A DNA stretch of 33,281 nucleotides from Gemmata sp. (GCA_022843445.1 JALHNS010000028.1:1-33281), one strand, 5' to 3'. Shown: positions 7,697 through 15,914, counted from the stretch's first letter. The notes: generated by a model not told the origin, from the sequence alone. Numbers and translations: made by a program.

Positions 7697-9107
7697 ACTT
7701 GGCAAACAGCTTCTTCGCGGCCCGCAGCGGGGCCTTCAGCGACCACTTGCGCTCGGCCCGCAATCGGGCGTCCAGTTCGCGCACCTGCGCCTCGAGTTGG
7801 TCGATCCGGGCCGCGCACCGTACGCGCTCGGCGCGCTCCGCGGCACACGCGGTGTGCAGCGCCGCTTCGGTGCTTCCCGCCGCCGCGCGAGCGGCGCTCA
7901 ACTCGCGGTGCAGTTCCAGCGCCGCGCGCTCGTGCGAGTTCATTTCGGCTTCTCCCGCCAGCACCCGCGCGCACAGCCGCGCCGCGCCGGCCACGTCCGA
8001 CACGCCGAACGCCGCGGCGCTCAGGTGCGCGCAACCGGTGTAGAAGCCGAGTTCCGCGGGGCGCAGCGCCACCGGCGGCGGCTCGCGGTACGCTGTCGCA
8101 CCGAGTTCGGCCTCGAACCACTTCACTAGTTCTGACGAATCGGAGAGCGCGCGGCGCACCTCCGCGAGCGCGTGCGGCCAATCGGTTTCGCTCACGCGCA
8201 GGGTGTCCACGCACCGGCGCGTCAGTTCTTTGCGGTCCACCGCGATCGGCAGTTCGGGAAACAGCACGCGCTTGGCGAAGGTGAAGGCGTCCGCAACGGG
8301 CACGGCCGGGAACGCGGGCAGGTCCGGCACGGTCGGTTCGTGCCGCAACCCTTGCGTTGCGTTCAGCGCGAAGAACTCGCGGTCAATTGTTCCGGCGCGC
8401 CCGCGGTTGAAGAGCGTCGCGATTCCGTTGCTCGCGTGCGAGAGACCCGAGACGCTGACCGGCCGTTCGCACGAAAGGAACCGGCCCGCGACGTGCGCGA
8501 CCGCGAACCCGCTGTACACGTCCGGCACCGGGTGCGGGAACACGGCACCGGCGCGGCGGCGCAGTTCGGCCAACACGTCGCGCCGCACGGCCGAGTTGTA
8601 GAGCATCGGCAGTTCGGTGTACGGTTCCGCGAACCCGGCCACGGCGCGAATCGTTTCTGTTCCGTCGCGCTCGCACACGGCTGTTCCCAACGGCACGCGA
8701 AGGTAGTCGCCCTGCCCCGGCAGCGCGATCGTCGGCCACGTGTAGAAGCCCATCTCCCAGCGCACCGCCTTCGGCTCGTTGTTCGGCGTGAGCGCGTCCA
8801 ATTCGGCGAGCGCGTGCGGCAGCAGGCCGTCGTCGTCGCCGATTACGGTCACGTACTCGCCGCGCGCGCGTTCGACGGCGAACTCCCAGTTGCGGCTCAT
8901 CGCCAGCGGTTCGGGCGTGCGGAAGTACCGCACCCGCGGCGACGCGAGCTCGTCCACAACCGCGCGCGTCGCGGGCGTACTGAAATTGTCGGAGACGACA
9001 ATTTCGTAATCGTCGAACATCTGATCAAGGCAGGTGCGGAGCGCGAAGCGGAGCGTCTCGGCGCGCTCGCGAGTGGGAATCACCACGCTGAACTTCGGGA
9101 CCGTCAT
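7656..9107 (-). CDS. Family 2 glycosyltransferase with C-terminal coiled coil
   Basis: A 483-residue protein. The N-terminal 100 residues are a GT2 (GT-A fold) nucleotide-sugar transferase domain: FSVVIPTRERAETLRFALRTC, then YEIVVSDNFS, and the metal-binding acidic cluster GDDDG at 90-94. The middle, about residues 110-380, is family-specific and unassigned. The C-terminal 100 residues are rich in Ala, Glu, Arg and Leu and look like a coiled coil, ending in a basic tail. ATG 9107 is chosen over an in-frame codon 48 bases upstream because of AAGGA just before it. The stop lies inside the convergent CmcI-like gene. The neighbouring sugar operon suggests it transfers that sugar to a surface glycan; this is inference from position. 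Confidence 0.82.
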   Translation of the reverse strand: MTVPKFSVVIPTRERAETLRFALRTCLDQMFDDYEIVVSDNFSTPATRAVVDELASPRVRYFRTPEPLAMSRNWEFAVERARGEYVTVIGDDDGLLPHALAELDALTPNNEPKAVRWEMGFYTWPTIALPGQGDYLRVPLGTAVCERDGTETIRAVAGFAEPYTELPMLYNSAVRRDVLAELRRRAGAVFPHPVPDVYSGFAVAHVAGRFLSCERPVSVSGLSHASNGIATLFNRGRAGTIDREFFALNATQGLRHEPTVPDLPAFPAVPVADAFTFAKRVLFPELPIAVDRKELTRRCVDTLRVSETDWPHALAEVRRALSDSSELVKWFEAELGATAYREPPPVALRPAELGFYTGCAHLSAAAFGVSDVAGAARLCARVLAGEAEMNSHERAALELHRELSAARAAAGSTEAALHTACAAERAERVRCAARIDQLEAQVRELDARLRAERKWSLKAPLRAAKKLFAKFTRPGAGTPTASA

Positions 9108-9188
9108 GGCGTCCTTCTGTAGAGGGCCACGCGAATTCCGAAGGGTGTACCACACGCGCGGCGCGGTTCACAATCCCAACCGGGTGTG

Positions 9189-9959
9189 TCACGAGCGCCC
9201 CAATACCGCGTCGCACAGCCAGCACCCGCGAACGTGCGCGCGCGGTTCGCGGCAGTGGTGCAGCACCAGCTCGTCTTCGCATCCGGCTTCGTGGAGCGCG
9301 TCGGCGAGGATGGGCATCGCAGAGAAGTGACGCGAATCGTACATCTGGCGCGAGCGCGGCGGCGGTGTCGGTGCGCCACGCGGGATCGAACGCCACCGGG
9401 CGGAACGGGTTCCCGACCACCTCGCGCACCAGTTCGGTCTGCTCCGCGCTCTCGGCGCGAAAGCCCGCGTGCCAGTCCGCGTGCGCCTGCGCCGCGGCTT
9501 CGCACGCGAACTTTGACGCCGGGTTCAGCACCCACCGCGACACGCTCTCGCACTCCGGCAGTCGAGAATGATCGTTCCGCGCGAGAGCGTGGCGGCCATT
9601 TCCGCACCGCAGGCGTGGCAATTGTCGTGTGGCAGCGCGAGCAGCGCTTTCACCGCACTTTGGGCGTCGGCCGTCGAACGGTACTCTCGATACTGAGCGC
9701 CGTCGCCGACTTCATACGGCACGTTCGGCACGAACGCGCGGTGCGGCGTCATCAGAAGTGCGCCCAACTCGGCTTCGGTTGCGTCGCCGTCGGCGAACCG
9801 TTCGGCCGTTTCGAACGCCGCGCGGCCCGCGTCGTTCAAGAGGTGGGAAACTCGGCGCACGCACGCCGCCGCGTACAGGCGGCGCTTGCGCCACGACGCC
9901 GGGAGCCACGCTTCCATTGCGTGAGCGTCCCGGCACGCGAGCCACTCGGCTTCCGTCAT
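9189..9959 (-). pseudogene. Frameshifted 'TEAEWL' family gene
   Basis: The family is recognised by its start (MTEAEWLACRDAHAM) at 9959 and conserved C-terminal half (GNPFRPVAFDPAWRT; YDSRHFSAMPILADAL; HVRGCWLCDAVLG). These three parts lie in three different frames. Frame one runs from 9959 to about 9565, the second to about 9340, and the third ends at TGA 9189-9191. The first change fits a single missing base near 9565. The second fits a two-base loss (or one-base gain) in the GC repeat near 9340. Members are abundant in Gemmata and of unknown function. As read, only a truncated 144-residue product could be made (stop at 9525). Two sequencing errors cannot be excluded without reads. It ends upstream of the glycosyltransferase gene on the same strand. 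Confidence 0.8.
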
Positions 9960-9966
9960 TGCGAAC

Positions 9967-10701
9967 TCACTTCACGAGCTTCGCGATGTCTTCCTTGATC
10001 GCCTCGCCCCAAATCTTGTAACCCTCGGCGCTGAGGTGCAGCAGGTCCGGCATCACCTTGCGGTCGAGGCCGCCTTCGGCGTTCAGGAACTTCGGCCCGA
10101 TGTCCTTGTAGAAGACCTTCTTGTCGTCCGCGAACTTCGCGATGATGTCGTTGATCGCCTTGATCTTCGGGTTCAGCTTGTCGGCCGCAACCACGGTCAC
10201 GTCCTTCGGCGCGCTTGCCCGCGGGAACACGCCGAGCAGCAGCACCTTCATTTCGGGCTTCTGCTTGTGCAGCTCGTCGATGATGGCCTTGATGCCGCCC
10301 GCGATCTGTTCGGCGCTGTGCCCGCCGGTGTTGTTCGTGCCGATCATAATCACCGCGAGCTTCGGCTTCAGCGGTTCGATTTCCTTGCCCTCGGTGAGCC
10401 GCCACAGCACGTGCGTCGTCTGCTCGCCGCTGATGCCGAGGTTCACCGGCTTGAACGCCCCGAACGCTTCGGTCCACGTCTTCTTCTGACCCTCCCAACC
10501 CTGCGTGATCGAGTCGCCGAGGAAGATGACGTCCCCTTCGCCCTTCTCCACGATCTTCAGGAACTGCATGTGCCGCGCTTGGTTGAAAGACTTCACCGGC
10601 TTCGCGGCCGGGTTCTCTTTGGTATCCTTCTTGTCTTGCGCTTGCGCGCTCAGACAGAGGGCCAGCGCGAGGCCGGCCGCGAGGCAGCGACGAACGAACA
10701 T
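9967..10701 (-). CDS. Exported SGNH/GDSL-type esterase
   Basis: A 244-residue protein with a signal peptide (residues 1-22, ending SAQAQ) and an SGNH hydrolase fold. Block I is FLGDSITQGW with the nucleophile Ser64; block III is GTNN at 121-124; block V is DLLHL with Asp219 and His222 completing the triad. The layout resembles the platelet-activating-factor acetylhydrolase-like branch, which often removes acetyl groups from polysaccharides or lipids. ATG 10701 follows a GGAG motif and begins a clean signal peptide; the longer upstream frame includes the intergenic inverted repeat and is rejected. The stop is seven bases before the start of the TEAEWL pseudogene. The substrate is unknown; the location is probably periplasmic. 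Confidence 0.87.
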   Translation of the reverse strand: MFVRRCLAAGLALALCLSAQAQDKKDTKENPAAKPVKSFNQARHMQFLKIVEKGEGDVIFLGDSITQGWEGQKKTWTEAFGAFKPVNLGISGEQTTHVLWRLTEGKEIEPLKPKLAVIMIGTNNTGGHSAEQIAGGIKAIIDELHKQKPEMKVLLLGVFPRASAPKDVTVVAADKLNPKIKAINDIIAKFADDKKVFYKDIGPKFLNAEGGLDRKVMPDLLHLSAEGYKIWGEAIKEDIAKLVK

Positions 10702-10815
10702 GGGAACTCCGGTGTGAACGGCGGGAGGTGGGTGAAGAGGTTCCCCGCCGCCGGTAGTATCGCGCGTGCGGTGTCGAAGGGCAAGCGCGTTCGCTCGGAA
10801 GTGCCAGAGCGGTAC

Positions 10816-10900
10816 GTGCCAGAGTACCAGAGTGGAGAGTCCGAGAGAGAAGAACCAGCGTGCTTTCTCCCTCACGCTCTCCACTCTCGTACTCTGGCAC
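10816..10900. repeat. Imperfect inverted repeat after the PQQ-protein stop
   Basis: Arms 10816-10840 and 10876-10900 match as reverse complements at 23 of 25 positions around a 35-base centre. The arms are built from short words such as CAGAGT and GAGAGT. The structure begins eight bases beyond the stop (10908) of the minus-strand PQQ gene and has no U-tract. It is likely a transcript-end or processing structure. Confidence 0.8.
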
Positions 10901-10907
10901 TGCTACC

Positions 10908-12110
10908 CTACTTCCCGATGGCGTACAGCGCCTTGTCGCTGCGGATGTACAGTTTCCCGCCGGCGATGGCGGGCGTGCCGAGTGTTTCGCCGCCGAGGTC
11001 GTTCGTCGCCAGCACCTCGAACGTGTCGGCCGTCGCGTCGAGCACGCTACACGACCCGGTTTCGTTGAGGAAGTACACCTTCCCGTCGCCGGCGACGGGC
11101 GACGCCGAGAACGCGCCTTTCAGCCGCTCCTTGTAGAGCGTCTTGCCGGTCTTCGCGTCCGCGCACGACACCACGCCCTGACCGTTCACCGCGTACAGCT
11201 TGCCCATGTACAAGAGCGGCGACGGCATGCCCGGTTGCACGTCCTTCGCCTTCATCGTGGGCTCGCCCTCCGGGCCTTTGTCGCCGAGTTTGATCGCGCT
11301 CACACCGCCCACCGGCGCGTAAAGCGTGTTGCCGTCGATGGTCGCCGTGGGAATCGACCCGCGGGTGAGCTTGCTCGCCCACCGCTTCTCGCCGGTGCTC
11401 GAGTCGTACCCCGCGAGGCCGCTCGGCGCGTCGAAGATGATCTCCGTGACGTTCCCCACGGTGCGGGTGAGCGGCGTGACCCAGTTGATGTCGCGCGGGC
11501 GCTCCACCTTCCACACGTTCTTCCCGTACTTCACGTCCACGGCCGCGAGGAACGATTCGCCCGCGTTGTCCATCGGCACGATGAGTTTGTCCTTCACCAG
11601 AATCGGCGACGCGGCCATGCCCACTTGGTTCGTGATGGTGGGGTAGTCGCCCACGAGCGAGCGGTACCAGCGGAGCGTGCCGTCGGTGTCGTAGGCCGCG
11701 AGGTCGCCGGTGTTGAACAGCGCGTACACGCCGGTTTCGTCCGCGACCGGGGTGCTCGCGGCCATGCACGACTTCGGGTGCGCCGCGGTGCTGCCGGTGG
11801 CTTGCAGTTGGCGGTGCCACAACTTCTTGCCGGTGTTCGCGTCGAAGCACAGCGTGTGCAACCGGTCGTCGCGGTTGCCGCTGCTGCACGTGATGTACAG
11901 CTTGTCGCCGAACACCACCGGCGACGACACACCGCGGGCCGGCAGTTCGGCCTTCCACTTCAGGCCCTTCTCTTTGCCCCATTCGAGGGGCAAATCTTTG
12001 TCGGTCGAAACGCCGGTCGCGTTCGGGCCTTTGAACTGCGCCCACTCGGCCGCGGGCACCGAGGCGAGCGCGCCGACCGCGAGCGCCACCGTCAGCAGAT
12101 AGCGGTTCAC
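10908..12110 (-). CDS. Exported PQQ-type beta-propeller protein
   Basis: A 400-residue protein with a signal peptide (VNRYLLTVALAVGALASVPA) followed by repeated PQQ/quinoprotein-like blades, for example LHTLCFDANTGKKLWHRQL, GLAGYDSSTGEKRWASKL and GVVSCADAKTGKTLYKERL. Such propellers serve as BamB-type assembly factors or as dehydrogenase-like scaffolds; no catalytic or quinone-binding residues stand out, so a binding role is more likely. GTG 12110 is chosen because a strong AAGGAGG lies seven bases upstream and the previous gene's stop overlaps it (GTGA). The longer frame to 12551 is an out-of-frame reading of the neighbouring gene. An inverted repeat follows the stop. Confidence 0.85.
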   Translation of the reverse strand: MNRYLLTVALAVGALASVPAAEWAQFKGPNATGVSTDKDLPLEWGKEKGLKWKAELPARGVSSPVVFGDKLYITCSSGNRDDRLHTLCFDANTGKKLWHRQLQATGSTAAHPKSCMAASTPVADETGVYALFNTGDLAAYDTDGTLRWYRSLVGDYPTITNQVGMAASPILVKDKLIVPMDNAGESFLAAVDVKYGKNVWKVERPRDINWVTPLTRTVGNVTEIIFDAPSGLAGYDSSTGEKRWASKLTRGSIPTATIDGNTLYAPVGGVSAIKLGDKGPEGEPTMKAKDVQPGMPSPLLYMGKLYAVNGQGVVSCADAKTGKTLYKERLKGAFSASPVAGDGKVYFLNETGSCSVLDATADTFEVLATNDLGGETLGTPAIAGGKLYIRSDKALYAIGK

Positions 12111-13300
12111 TTCTTCTCCTCCTTCGGTTCGGTGGGGTTCGCGATGAAGCCGAGCGGAACGAGCTTGCCGTCCGCGGTCTTCTGCTTCAGCGGCAGCGGG
12201 CCGCCGGTGTCGTCGCACACGCGCATCTGGAAGAACCAGTTCTGCGCCCACGCCTCTTGCTGGTTGTTCTGGCACACCTTGAGTACGAGCACGTTTTCGC
12301 CCTTCTTCAGCGTGCCCTTGCCGACGCTCGCGTCGAACGGCGAGCCGTGATGGTACTCTTCGCGCGCGTAGAGTTCCTTCCCGTTCAGCACGATGCGCAC
12401 CGCGGTGATACTCGTGACGCGCACCTCGACCGGGGTTTCCTTGTCGGCCACGATTACGGCGAGCGCGTATGCCGCCGCGTCCTTGTGCTTGCCGAGCAGT
12501 TTGTTCAGGTCGAACTGCGCGTACTTGTCGCTGGTGCTCGCGGCGATCCACTTCACTTCCGCGTCGTTCTTGCCCTTGAACGCGCCCGTCGGTTCCTTCG
12601 CGCTCTCTGGAGGGTACGCGACGGCGAAGCCCTTCCCGCCGGTGCTATCGAACGGCCCCACCAGCATCGCGTGCGTCACGAACCCGAAGTGCTCGCTCAC
12701 GCTCACCTTCCCGCCGTTGTCCGTCACCTTTTTGGCGAGCAGGTCGACTTGGTCCTTGTCGCGGGCGAAGCCGAACAGCTTCTCCAAGTCGGCCCTCACG
12801 GTCGGTCGCGCGAGCTTCTCGATCACGTCCAGTTCGCGCGCGATTGCGGCGCGGCGCAGGTCCGCGGACTTGTCGTTGAGGAACCCCGGCAGCAACCGGT
12901 CCTTTGCGGTCGCGTCTTGCGTCAGCAGCAGCTCGAACGCCGCGAACCGCGCGCTCGGTGCGAACTTGGTGTCCCTCACGAACGCTTCGAGTTTGTCCGC
13001 GGCCGGCTTGCGGCCCGCGTCGGCTTCCTTCTGCACGATGGCGTCCACCGCGGAGCGGAGCCAGTTGTTCGCGGTCGGGTTGGCCTCGTCGAACGCTTCG
13101 AGGGTGGGCATCAGCGCCGCGCCGCCCTTGCTCACGAGCGCCTTCCACGCGGGGCCGGCGTCTTCGTTGCCTTGCCCTTGCTTCTTCACACCTTTCAGCG
13201 TGGCAAGCGCGCGGGTCACGTCTTCGTCGCCGCGCGCCGGGACGAGCGGCACGAGTGCGAGCGCGCCGGCGACGAGCGCGGCGCGGGTCCATCGCGTCAT
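12107..13300 (-). CDS. Exported hypothetical protein with helical-repeat and beta-sandwich parts
   Basis: A 397-residue protein with a signal peptide (residues 1-24, ending VPARG). Residues 30-200 are helix-rich and resemble HEAT-like repeats (AFELLLTQDATAKDRLLPGFL, ADLRRAAIARELDVIEKL). Residues 230-380 read as a beta-sandwich with VRIVLNGKELYAREEYHHG and GTLKKGENVLVLKVCQNN, a pattern found in carbohydrate-binding or sulfatase-associated modules. No catalytic residues can be named. The start has AAGGAG upstream. The stop overlaps the GTG of the PQQ propeller gene, so the two are almost certainly made together and may form one periplasmic complex. The family is not recognised. Confidence 0.8.
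   Translation of the reverse strand: MTRWTRAALVAGALALVPLVPARGDEDVTRALATLKGVKKQGQGNEDAGPAWKALVSKGGAALMPTLEAFDEANPTANNWLRSAVDAIVQKEADAGRKPAADKLEAFVRDTKFAPSARFAAFELLLTQDATAKDRLLPGFLNDKSADLRRAAIARELDVIEKLARPTVRADLEKLFGFARDKDQVDLLAKKVTDNGGKVSVSEHFGFVTHAMLVGPFDSTGGKGFAVAYPPESAKEPTGAFKGKNDAEVKWIAASTSDKYAQFDLNKLLGKHKDAAAYALAVIVADKETPVEVRVTSITAVRIVLNGKELYAREEYHHGSPFDASVGKGTLKKGENVLVLKVCQNNQQEAWAQNWFFQMRVCDDTGGPLPLKQKTADGKLVPLGFIANPTEPKEEKK
12118..12124 (-). promoter_or_regulatory. Ribosome binding site for the PQQ propeller gene
   Basis: AAGGAGG on the minus strand, seven bases before GTG 12110 and inside the 3' end of the upstream gene. It fixes the GTG start within the GTGA overlap. Confidence 0.75.
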
Positions 13301-13357
13301 AGATGCAACTCCTTTGGTTGGCGAAACGGATCAGTTTCCGCGAGGGGCGGCGCGGTG

Positions 13358-13984
13358 TCAATGAAGTGGTGTGCGGGTGAGGCCCGCGGCTTCCATCTTT
13401 CCGCGCAAGTCGGCGAAGTACGCGGTCAGTTCGTCGGCGCTCTTGGCCGCGCCGCGGGAGCACGAGCCGGACGAACAGCCGCCGCCGGTGCCGCACGACG
13501 AGCACCCGCCGCCTTCGGTGCCGCACCCGGGTTTGCCGCACCCGCTCGCGGGTTCGGGCGCGTCTTGCGGTGCCGGCGCGCGGCCCAAATCGAAGAACCG
13601 CACGCTCAGACCGAACCGCGCGCTGAGGTCCGCGAACAGCGGGTCGGCGTCGCACGCGGCCCACGCGAGGCCGTGCAGAATCAGCGCGCCGCCGAGCGTC
13701 AGTTCCCCGTCCACGAGGGCCAGCGGCAGCCCGCGGGCTTCGGCGTCGGCGCTCGCTTCGCGCAGCAATTCGGCTTCGCGCTCGGGCGAAGTGGCATCAT
13801 CGTCGGTCGCGGCGCGCAGCGCGTCGCCGTCGCGTGCCGCGCCGTCGGCCGCGCACAGCACGGTGCCCACTTCGACGCCGCGCGGCCCGCGGATGACCAC
13901 GCGCGCGCCGCGGTCGAACGGCTCGCGCGCCGCAAACCGGCCCACGAACCCGCCGCGCCCGTACTGAACGAGGATCGCACTCAC
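13358..13984 (-). CDS. PSP1 domain protein with cysteine-rich tail
   Basis: A 208-residue protein. The first 135 residues resemble the PSP1 C-terminal domain family (YaaT-like): GVEVGTVL, a helical insertion, then LALVDGELTLGGALILHGLAW and FADLSARFGLSVRFFDLGR. Residues 149-175 are Gly/Ser-rich with six cysteines (149, 154, 161, 164, 170, 175), suggesting a metal-binding tail. A charged helix ends the protein. There is no signal peptide. The GTG start at 13984 overlaps the stop of the TPR-iron protein gene (GTGA), so the products are likely functionally linked. YaaT/RicT proteins in other bacteria act in RNA-processing complexes that bind iron-sulfur clusters; transfer of that role is only a suggestion. 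Confidence 0.72.
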   Translation of the reverse strand: MSAILVQYGRGGFVGRFAAREPFDRGARVVIRGPRGVEVGTVLCAADGAARDGDALRAATDDDATSPEREAELLREASADAEARGLPLALVDGELTLGGALILHGLAWAACDADPLFADLSARFGLSVRFFDLGRAPAPQDAPEPASGCGKPGCGTEGGGCSSCGTGGGCSSGSCSRGAAKSADELTAYFADLRGKMEAAGLTRTPLH

Positions 13985-14607
13985 TTCGCCGCTTCCGGCT
14001 CGAAGCCCATGAACTCGCGCATGTTGCGGTCGTACTCGAACAGCCCGCCCTCGGAACTCAGGTCGAGGCGCAGCTCGTTAATGACTTTGATGCTGAGGTC
14101 CTTGTACCACAGCATCCAGCACACCGAACACACGTCCTTCTGGATGCGCGCGCCGATGGCGTCCGGCAGCGGTGGTGCGGCGAGCGGCTTCGCGCGCTTC
14201 CCTTCCATGCACCCCGGGCGCTGGCAGCGGAACCCGGTGTCCGGGCCGCCGTCGTCGGCCACCGGGGCTTGCTTCTGTGGCACCGGCGCGCCGAGTTGGG
14301 TGAGCAACTTCGCCATCGCGTCGCGCGGCATCTTGTCGCCGCGCTCGTCGGCGACGGTCCAGCCCTTCGTGAGAACGTCGACCGCGTCGGCCCGCTTGTC
14401 GAGCTTGATGTAGCACTCGCCGAGCAGTTGGAACACCTTCGAGAACTCGGGCGTAATTTCGAGTGTGCGGCGGAACGCCTTCGCGGCCTCTTCCGTTTGG
14501 CCGTCGTCCATGAGGAACTGACCGAGGCGGAAGTGCGCGAGGTCGTTCTCCGGGTCCTCCGCGGCCATATTGCGAAAGCGGGCGATCTGGTCGGCAAGGT
14601 TGGTCAT
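13981..14607 (-). CDS. TPR protein fused to a Fe(2+)-trafficking (YggX-like) domain
   Basis: A 208-residue protein in two parts. Residues 15-105 form two to three TPR motifs (AHFRLGQFLMDDGQTEEAAKAFRRTLEI and the following KVFQLLGECY repeat). Residues 145-203 match the YggX/Fe(2+)-trafficking family: PLPDAIGARI, a Trp-containing helix, VINELRLDLSS, then RNMREFMGFE. Four cysteines (128, 133, 160, 163) flank and enter this domain as C-x4-C and C-x2-C, which would suit zinc or an iron-sulfur cluster; classical YggX has a single Cys. ATG 14607 is preferred over GTG 14616 because of its spacing to an upstream GAG. It is coupled by GTGA overlap to the PSP1 gene. A role in iron or redox homeostasis is inferred. 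Confidence 0.75.
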   Translation of the reverse strand: MTNLADQIARFRNMAAEDPENDLAHFRLGQFLMDDGQTEEAAKAFRRTLEITPEFSKVFQLLGECYIKLDKRADAVDVLTKGWTVADERGDKMPRDAMAKLLTQLGAPVPQKQAPVADDGGPDTGFRCQRPGCMEGKRAKPLAAPPLPDAIGARIQKDVCSVCWMLWYKDLSIKVINELRLDLSSEGGLFEYDRNMREFMGFEPEAAK

Positions 14608-14652
14608 GGCGGGCACTCTATGTTACTGGGCGCGTGGGTATTGTATCGGGGC

Positions 14653-14675
14653 GGCGCGCGTCCGCCGGGCGCGCC
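14653..14675. repeat. GC-rich hairpin after the 14690 stop
   Basis: Stem arms 14653-14659 and 14669-14675 are perfect seven-base complements around a nine-base loop, in a very GC-rich stretch that can extend the pairing. It lies 14 bases beyond the stop of the minus-strand gene ending at 14690, and no U-tract follows. A probable transcript-end structure. Confidence 0.55.
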
Positions 14676-14689
14676 GCGCCCCCCGGCGC

Positions 14690-15508
14690 TCAGTTCGCGG
14701 GCGCGACCGTGACCGGGAGGCGGTACGTCGATTCCTTCTTGGTCACGCGGTCGGTGGCCTTCATTTGCACCACGAACTTGCCCGGCCGGTTCAGGAACAG
14801 CGGGAACTGCTTGGCGAACGCGCCGTCGCCGTCCTTCACCTGTTGCGGCGACACGTTGTCTTGCACGTCCTTCAACGGGGTGCCGAGCGTGGGCAGGCCC
14901 TTGTCGTCGAACAACTGGAACTCCATCTCCACGTTCGGCTGCTTGGTCTTGGGGTCCCGCTCGAAGCTGGCGACGCTGAACTGCACGTAGAGCGTTTGGC
15001 CCACCTGCCCGGCGGTGGGCGCGGAGATCTCGCCCTTCGGGTCGTGCGAGGTGTACACCGCGACCACCGCGAACTCGCGCTTCAGCACCTCGAACTTCAC
15101 TTCGAGTTGGCCCACGGCCTTGCTCTTCGGTTCCGTCACCTTCACCTTGCAGGTGTAGGTGCCGGGGGCCTGATCGAGGCCGAGCGTGATGTACGCGCGG
15201 GCCGGCATGCGGTTGCCGCGCAGCGGGACGAAGTCCGTGAGCTCGCGCGGGGCCTGCTTGAAGACCGACTGCCCGGTCGCGTTCTGCACGTCCATTTCCA
15301 TCTGGTACCGGGTGACGCCCTCGTTGTTGATGGGCAGGCCTTCGATGTCGTAGGCGATGAACAGCACGTCGCCCGGCAGCAGTTTCGCGCCCTCGCGGGG
15401 TGGGCCGAGTTCGCCGACCGTGAGGCGCACGTTGGTGAGTTTCAGGTCGCCGGCCGGTTGGGCCGGGGTGCCGCCGAGCACGGCGGCGAGCGCGAGAGCG
15501 GTGAGCAT
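14690..15508 (-). CDS. Exported hypothetical protein with two tandem beta-sandwich modules
   Basis: A 272-residue protein with a short signal-like N-terminus (MLTALALAAVLGG). The mature part appears to consist of two related modules, about residues 35-140 and 165-270. Each has a Gly-rich turn before a hydrophobic strand (PGDVLFIAYDIEG; VGQTLYVQFSVAS), a segment with Val/Met-Glu-Met and Asp/Asn-x-x-Gly, and an ending of the type PGTYTCKVKVTEPKSK or PGKFVVQMKATDRVTK. This suggests an internal duplication of an Ig-like fold. ATG 15508 is preceded by AGGGGA. No enzyme motif is seen. The family is not recognised; a structural or binding role in the periplasm is the most that can be suggested. Confidence 0.72.
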   Translation of the reverse strand: MLTALALAAVLGGTPAQPAGDLKLTNVRLTVGELGPPREGAKLLPGDVLFIAYDIEGLPINNEGVTRYQMEMDVQNATGQSVFKQAPRELTDFVPLRGNRMPARAYITLGLDQAPGTYTCKVKVTEPKSKAVGQLEVKFEVLKREFAVVAVYTSHDPKGEISAPTAGQVGQTLYVQFSVASFERDPKTKQPNVEMEFQLFDDKGLPTLGTPLKDVQDNVSPQQVKDGDGAFAKQFPLFLNRPGKFVVQMKATDRVTKKESTYRLPVTVAPAN

Positions 15509-15653
15509 GAATGTCCCCTGATTCGGGAAGCGCGAACCCGTAGATACTAACAGCGTATTCTGCCCGGCGTTGACGGGCGCGACCAGTGACCCGCGCCGCG
15601 CGGTGCCGGCGCGCGAAACTGGCGCGGTTGGAACGGCCGCGCGGGGACTCGAA

Positions 15654-15896
15654 ATGTCTGTGTTGGCGTGCGTGCCGGTCTGCTACACGTTTACCGCAAT
15701 TCTGCTGGTGGGGCTAATCGTCGTCGGGTTCGGACTGGTGAAATTGCCGAAGGGAACTGCGCCACCGGACCCGAACGAAAGCTCGACGGACCACATCAGC
15801 GGCACCCTCGGCCCGCCACCGCTGTGGTGGCTGCTCGCGTTCTTCGTGTTCTTGTGCGCGCTGATGGCGGTGCTGGCGTGGTACTGGCCGGAGTGA
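15654..15896 (+). CDS. Small membrane protein with two transmembrane segments
   Basis: An 80-residue protein starting at ATG 15654, with GGGGA about eight bases before it. A longer frame from a TTG at 15570 gives a low-complexity leader and is rejected. Two hydrophobic segments are clear: about residues 9-28 (TFTAILLVGLIVVGFGLV) and 56-77 (WWLLAFFVFLCALMAVLAW). A Pro/Gly/Asp-rich loop connects them. No domain is recognised. The gene stands alone between a minus-strand gene and tRNA-Leu, and is followed 18 bases later by a 24-base-pair inverted repeat. The function is unknown. Confidence 0.65.
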   Translation: MSVLACVPVCYTFTAILLVGLIVVGFGLVKLPKGTAPPDPNESSTDHISGTLGPPPLWWLLAFFVFLCALMAVLAWYWPE

Positions 15897-15914
15897 AACG
15901 CAGTTAGGCGAACG

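Noticed and set aside
10702-10884. Longer N-terminus for the GDSL hydrolase
   Set aside because: It would translate the intergenic inverted repeat, while ATG 10701 opens a clean signal peptide with a ribosome binding site.
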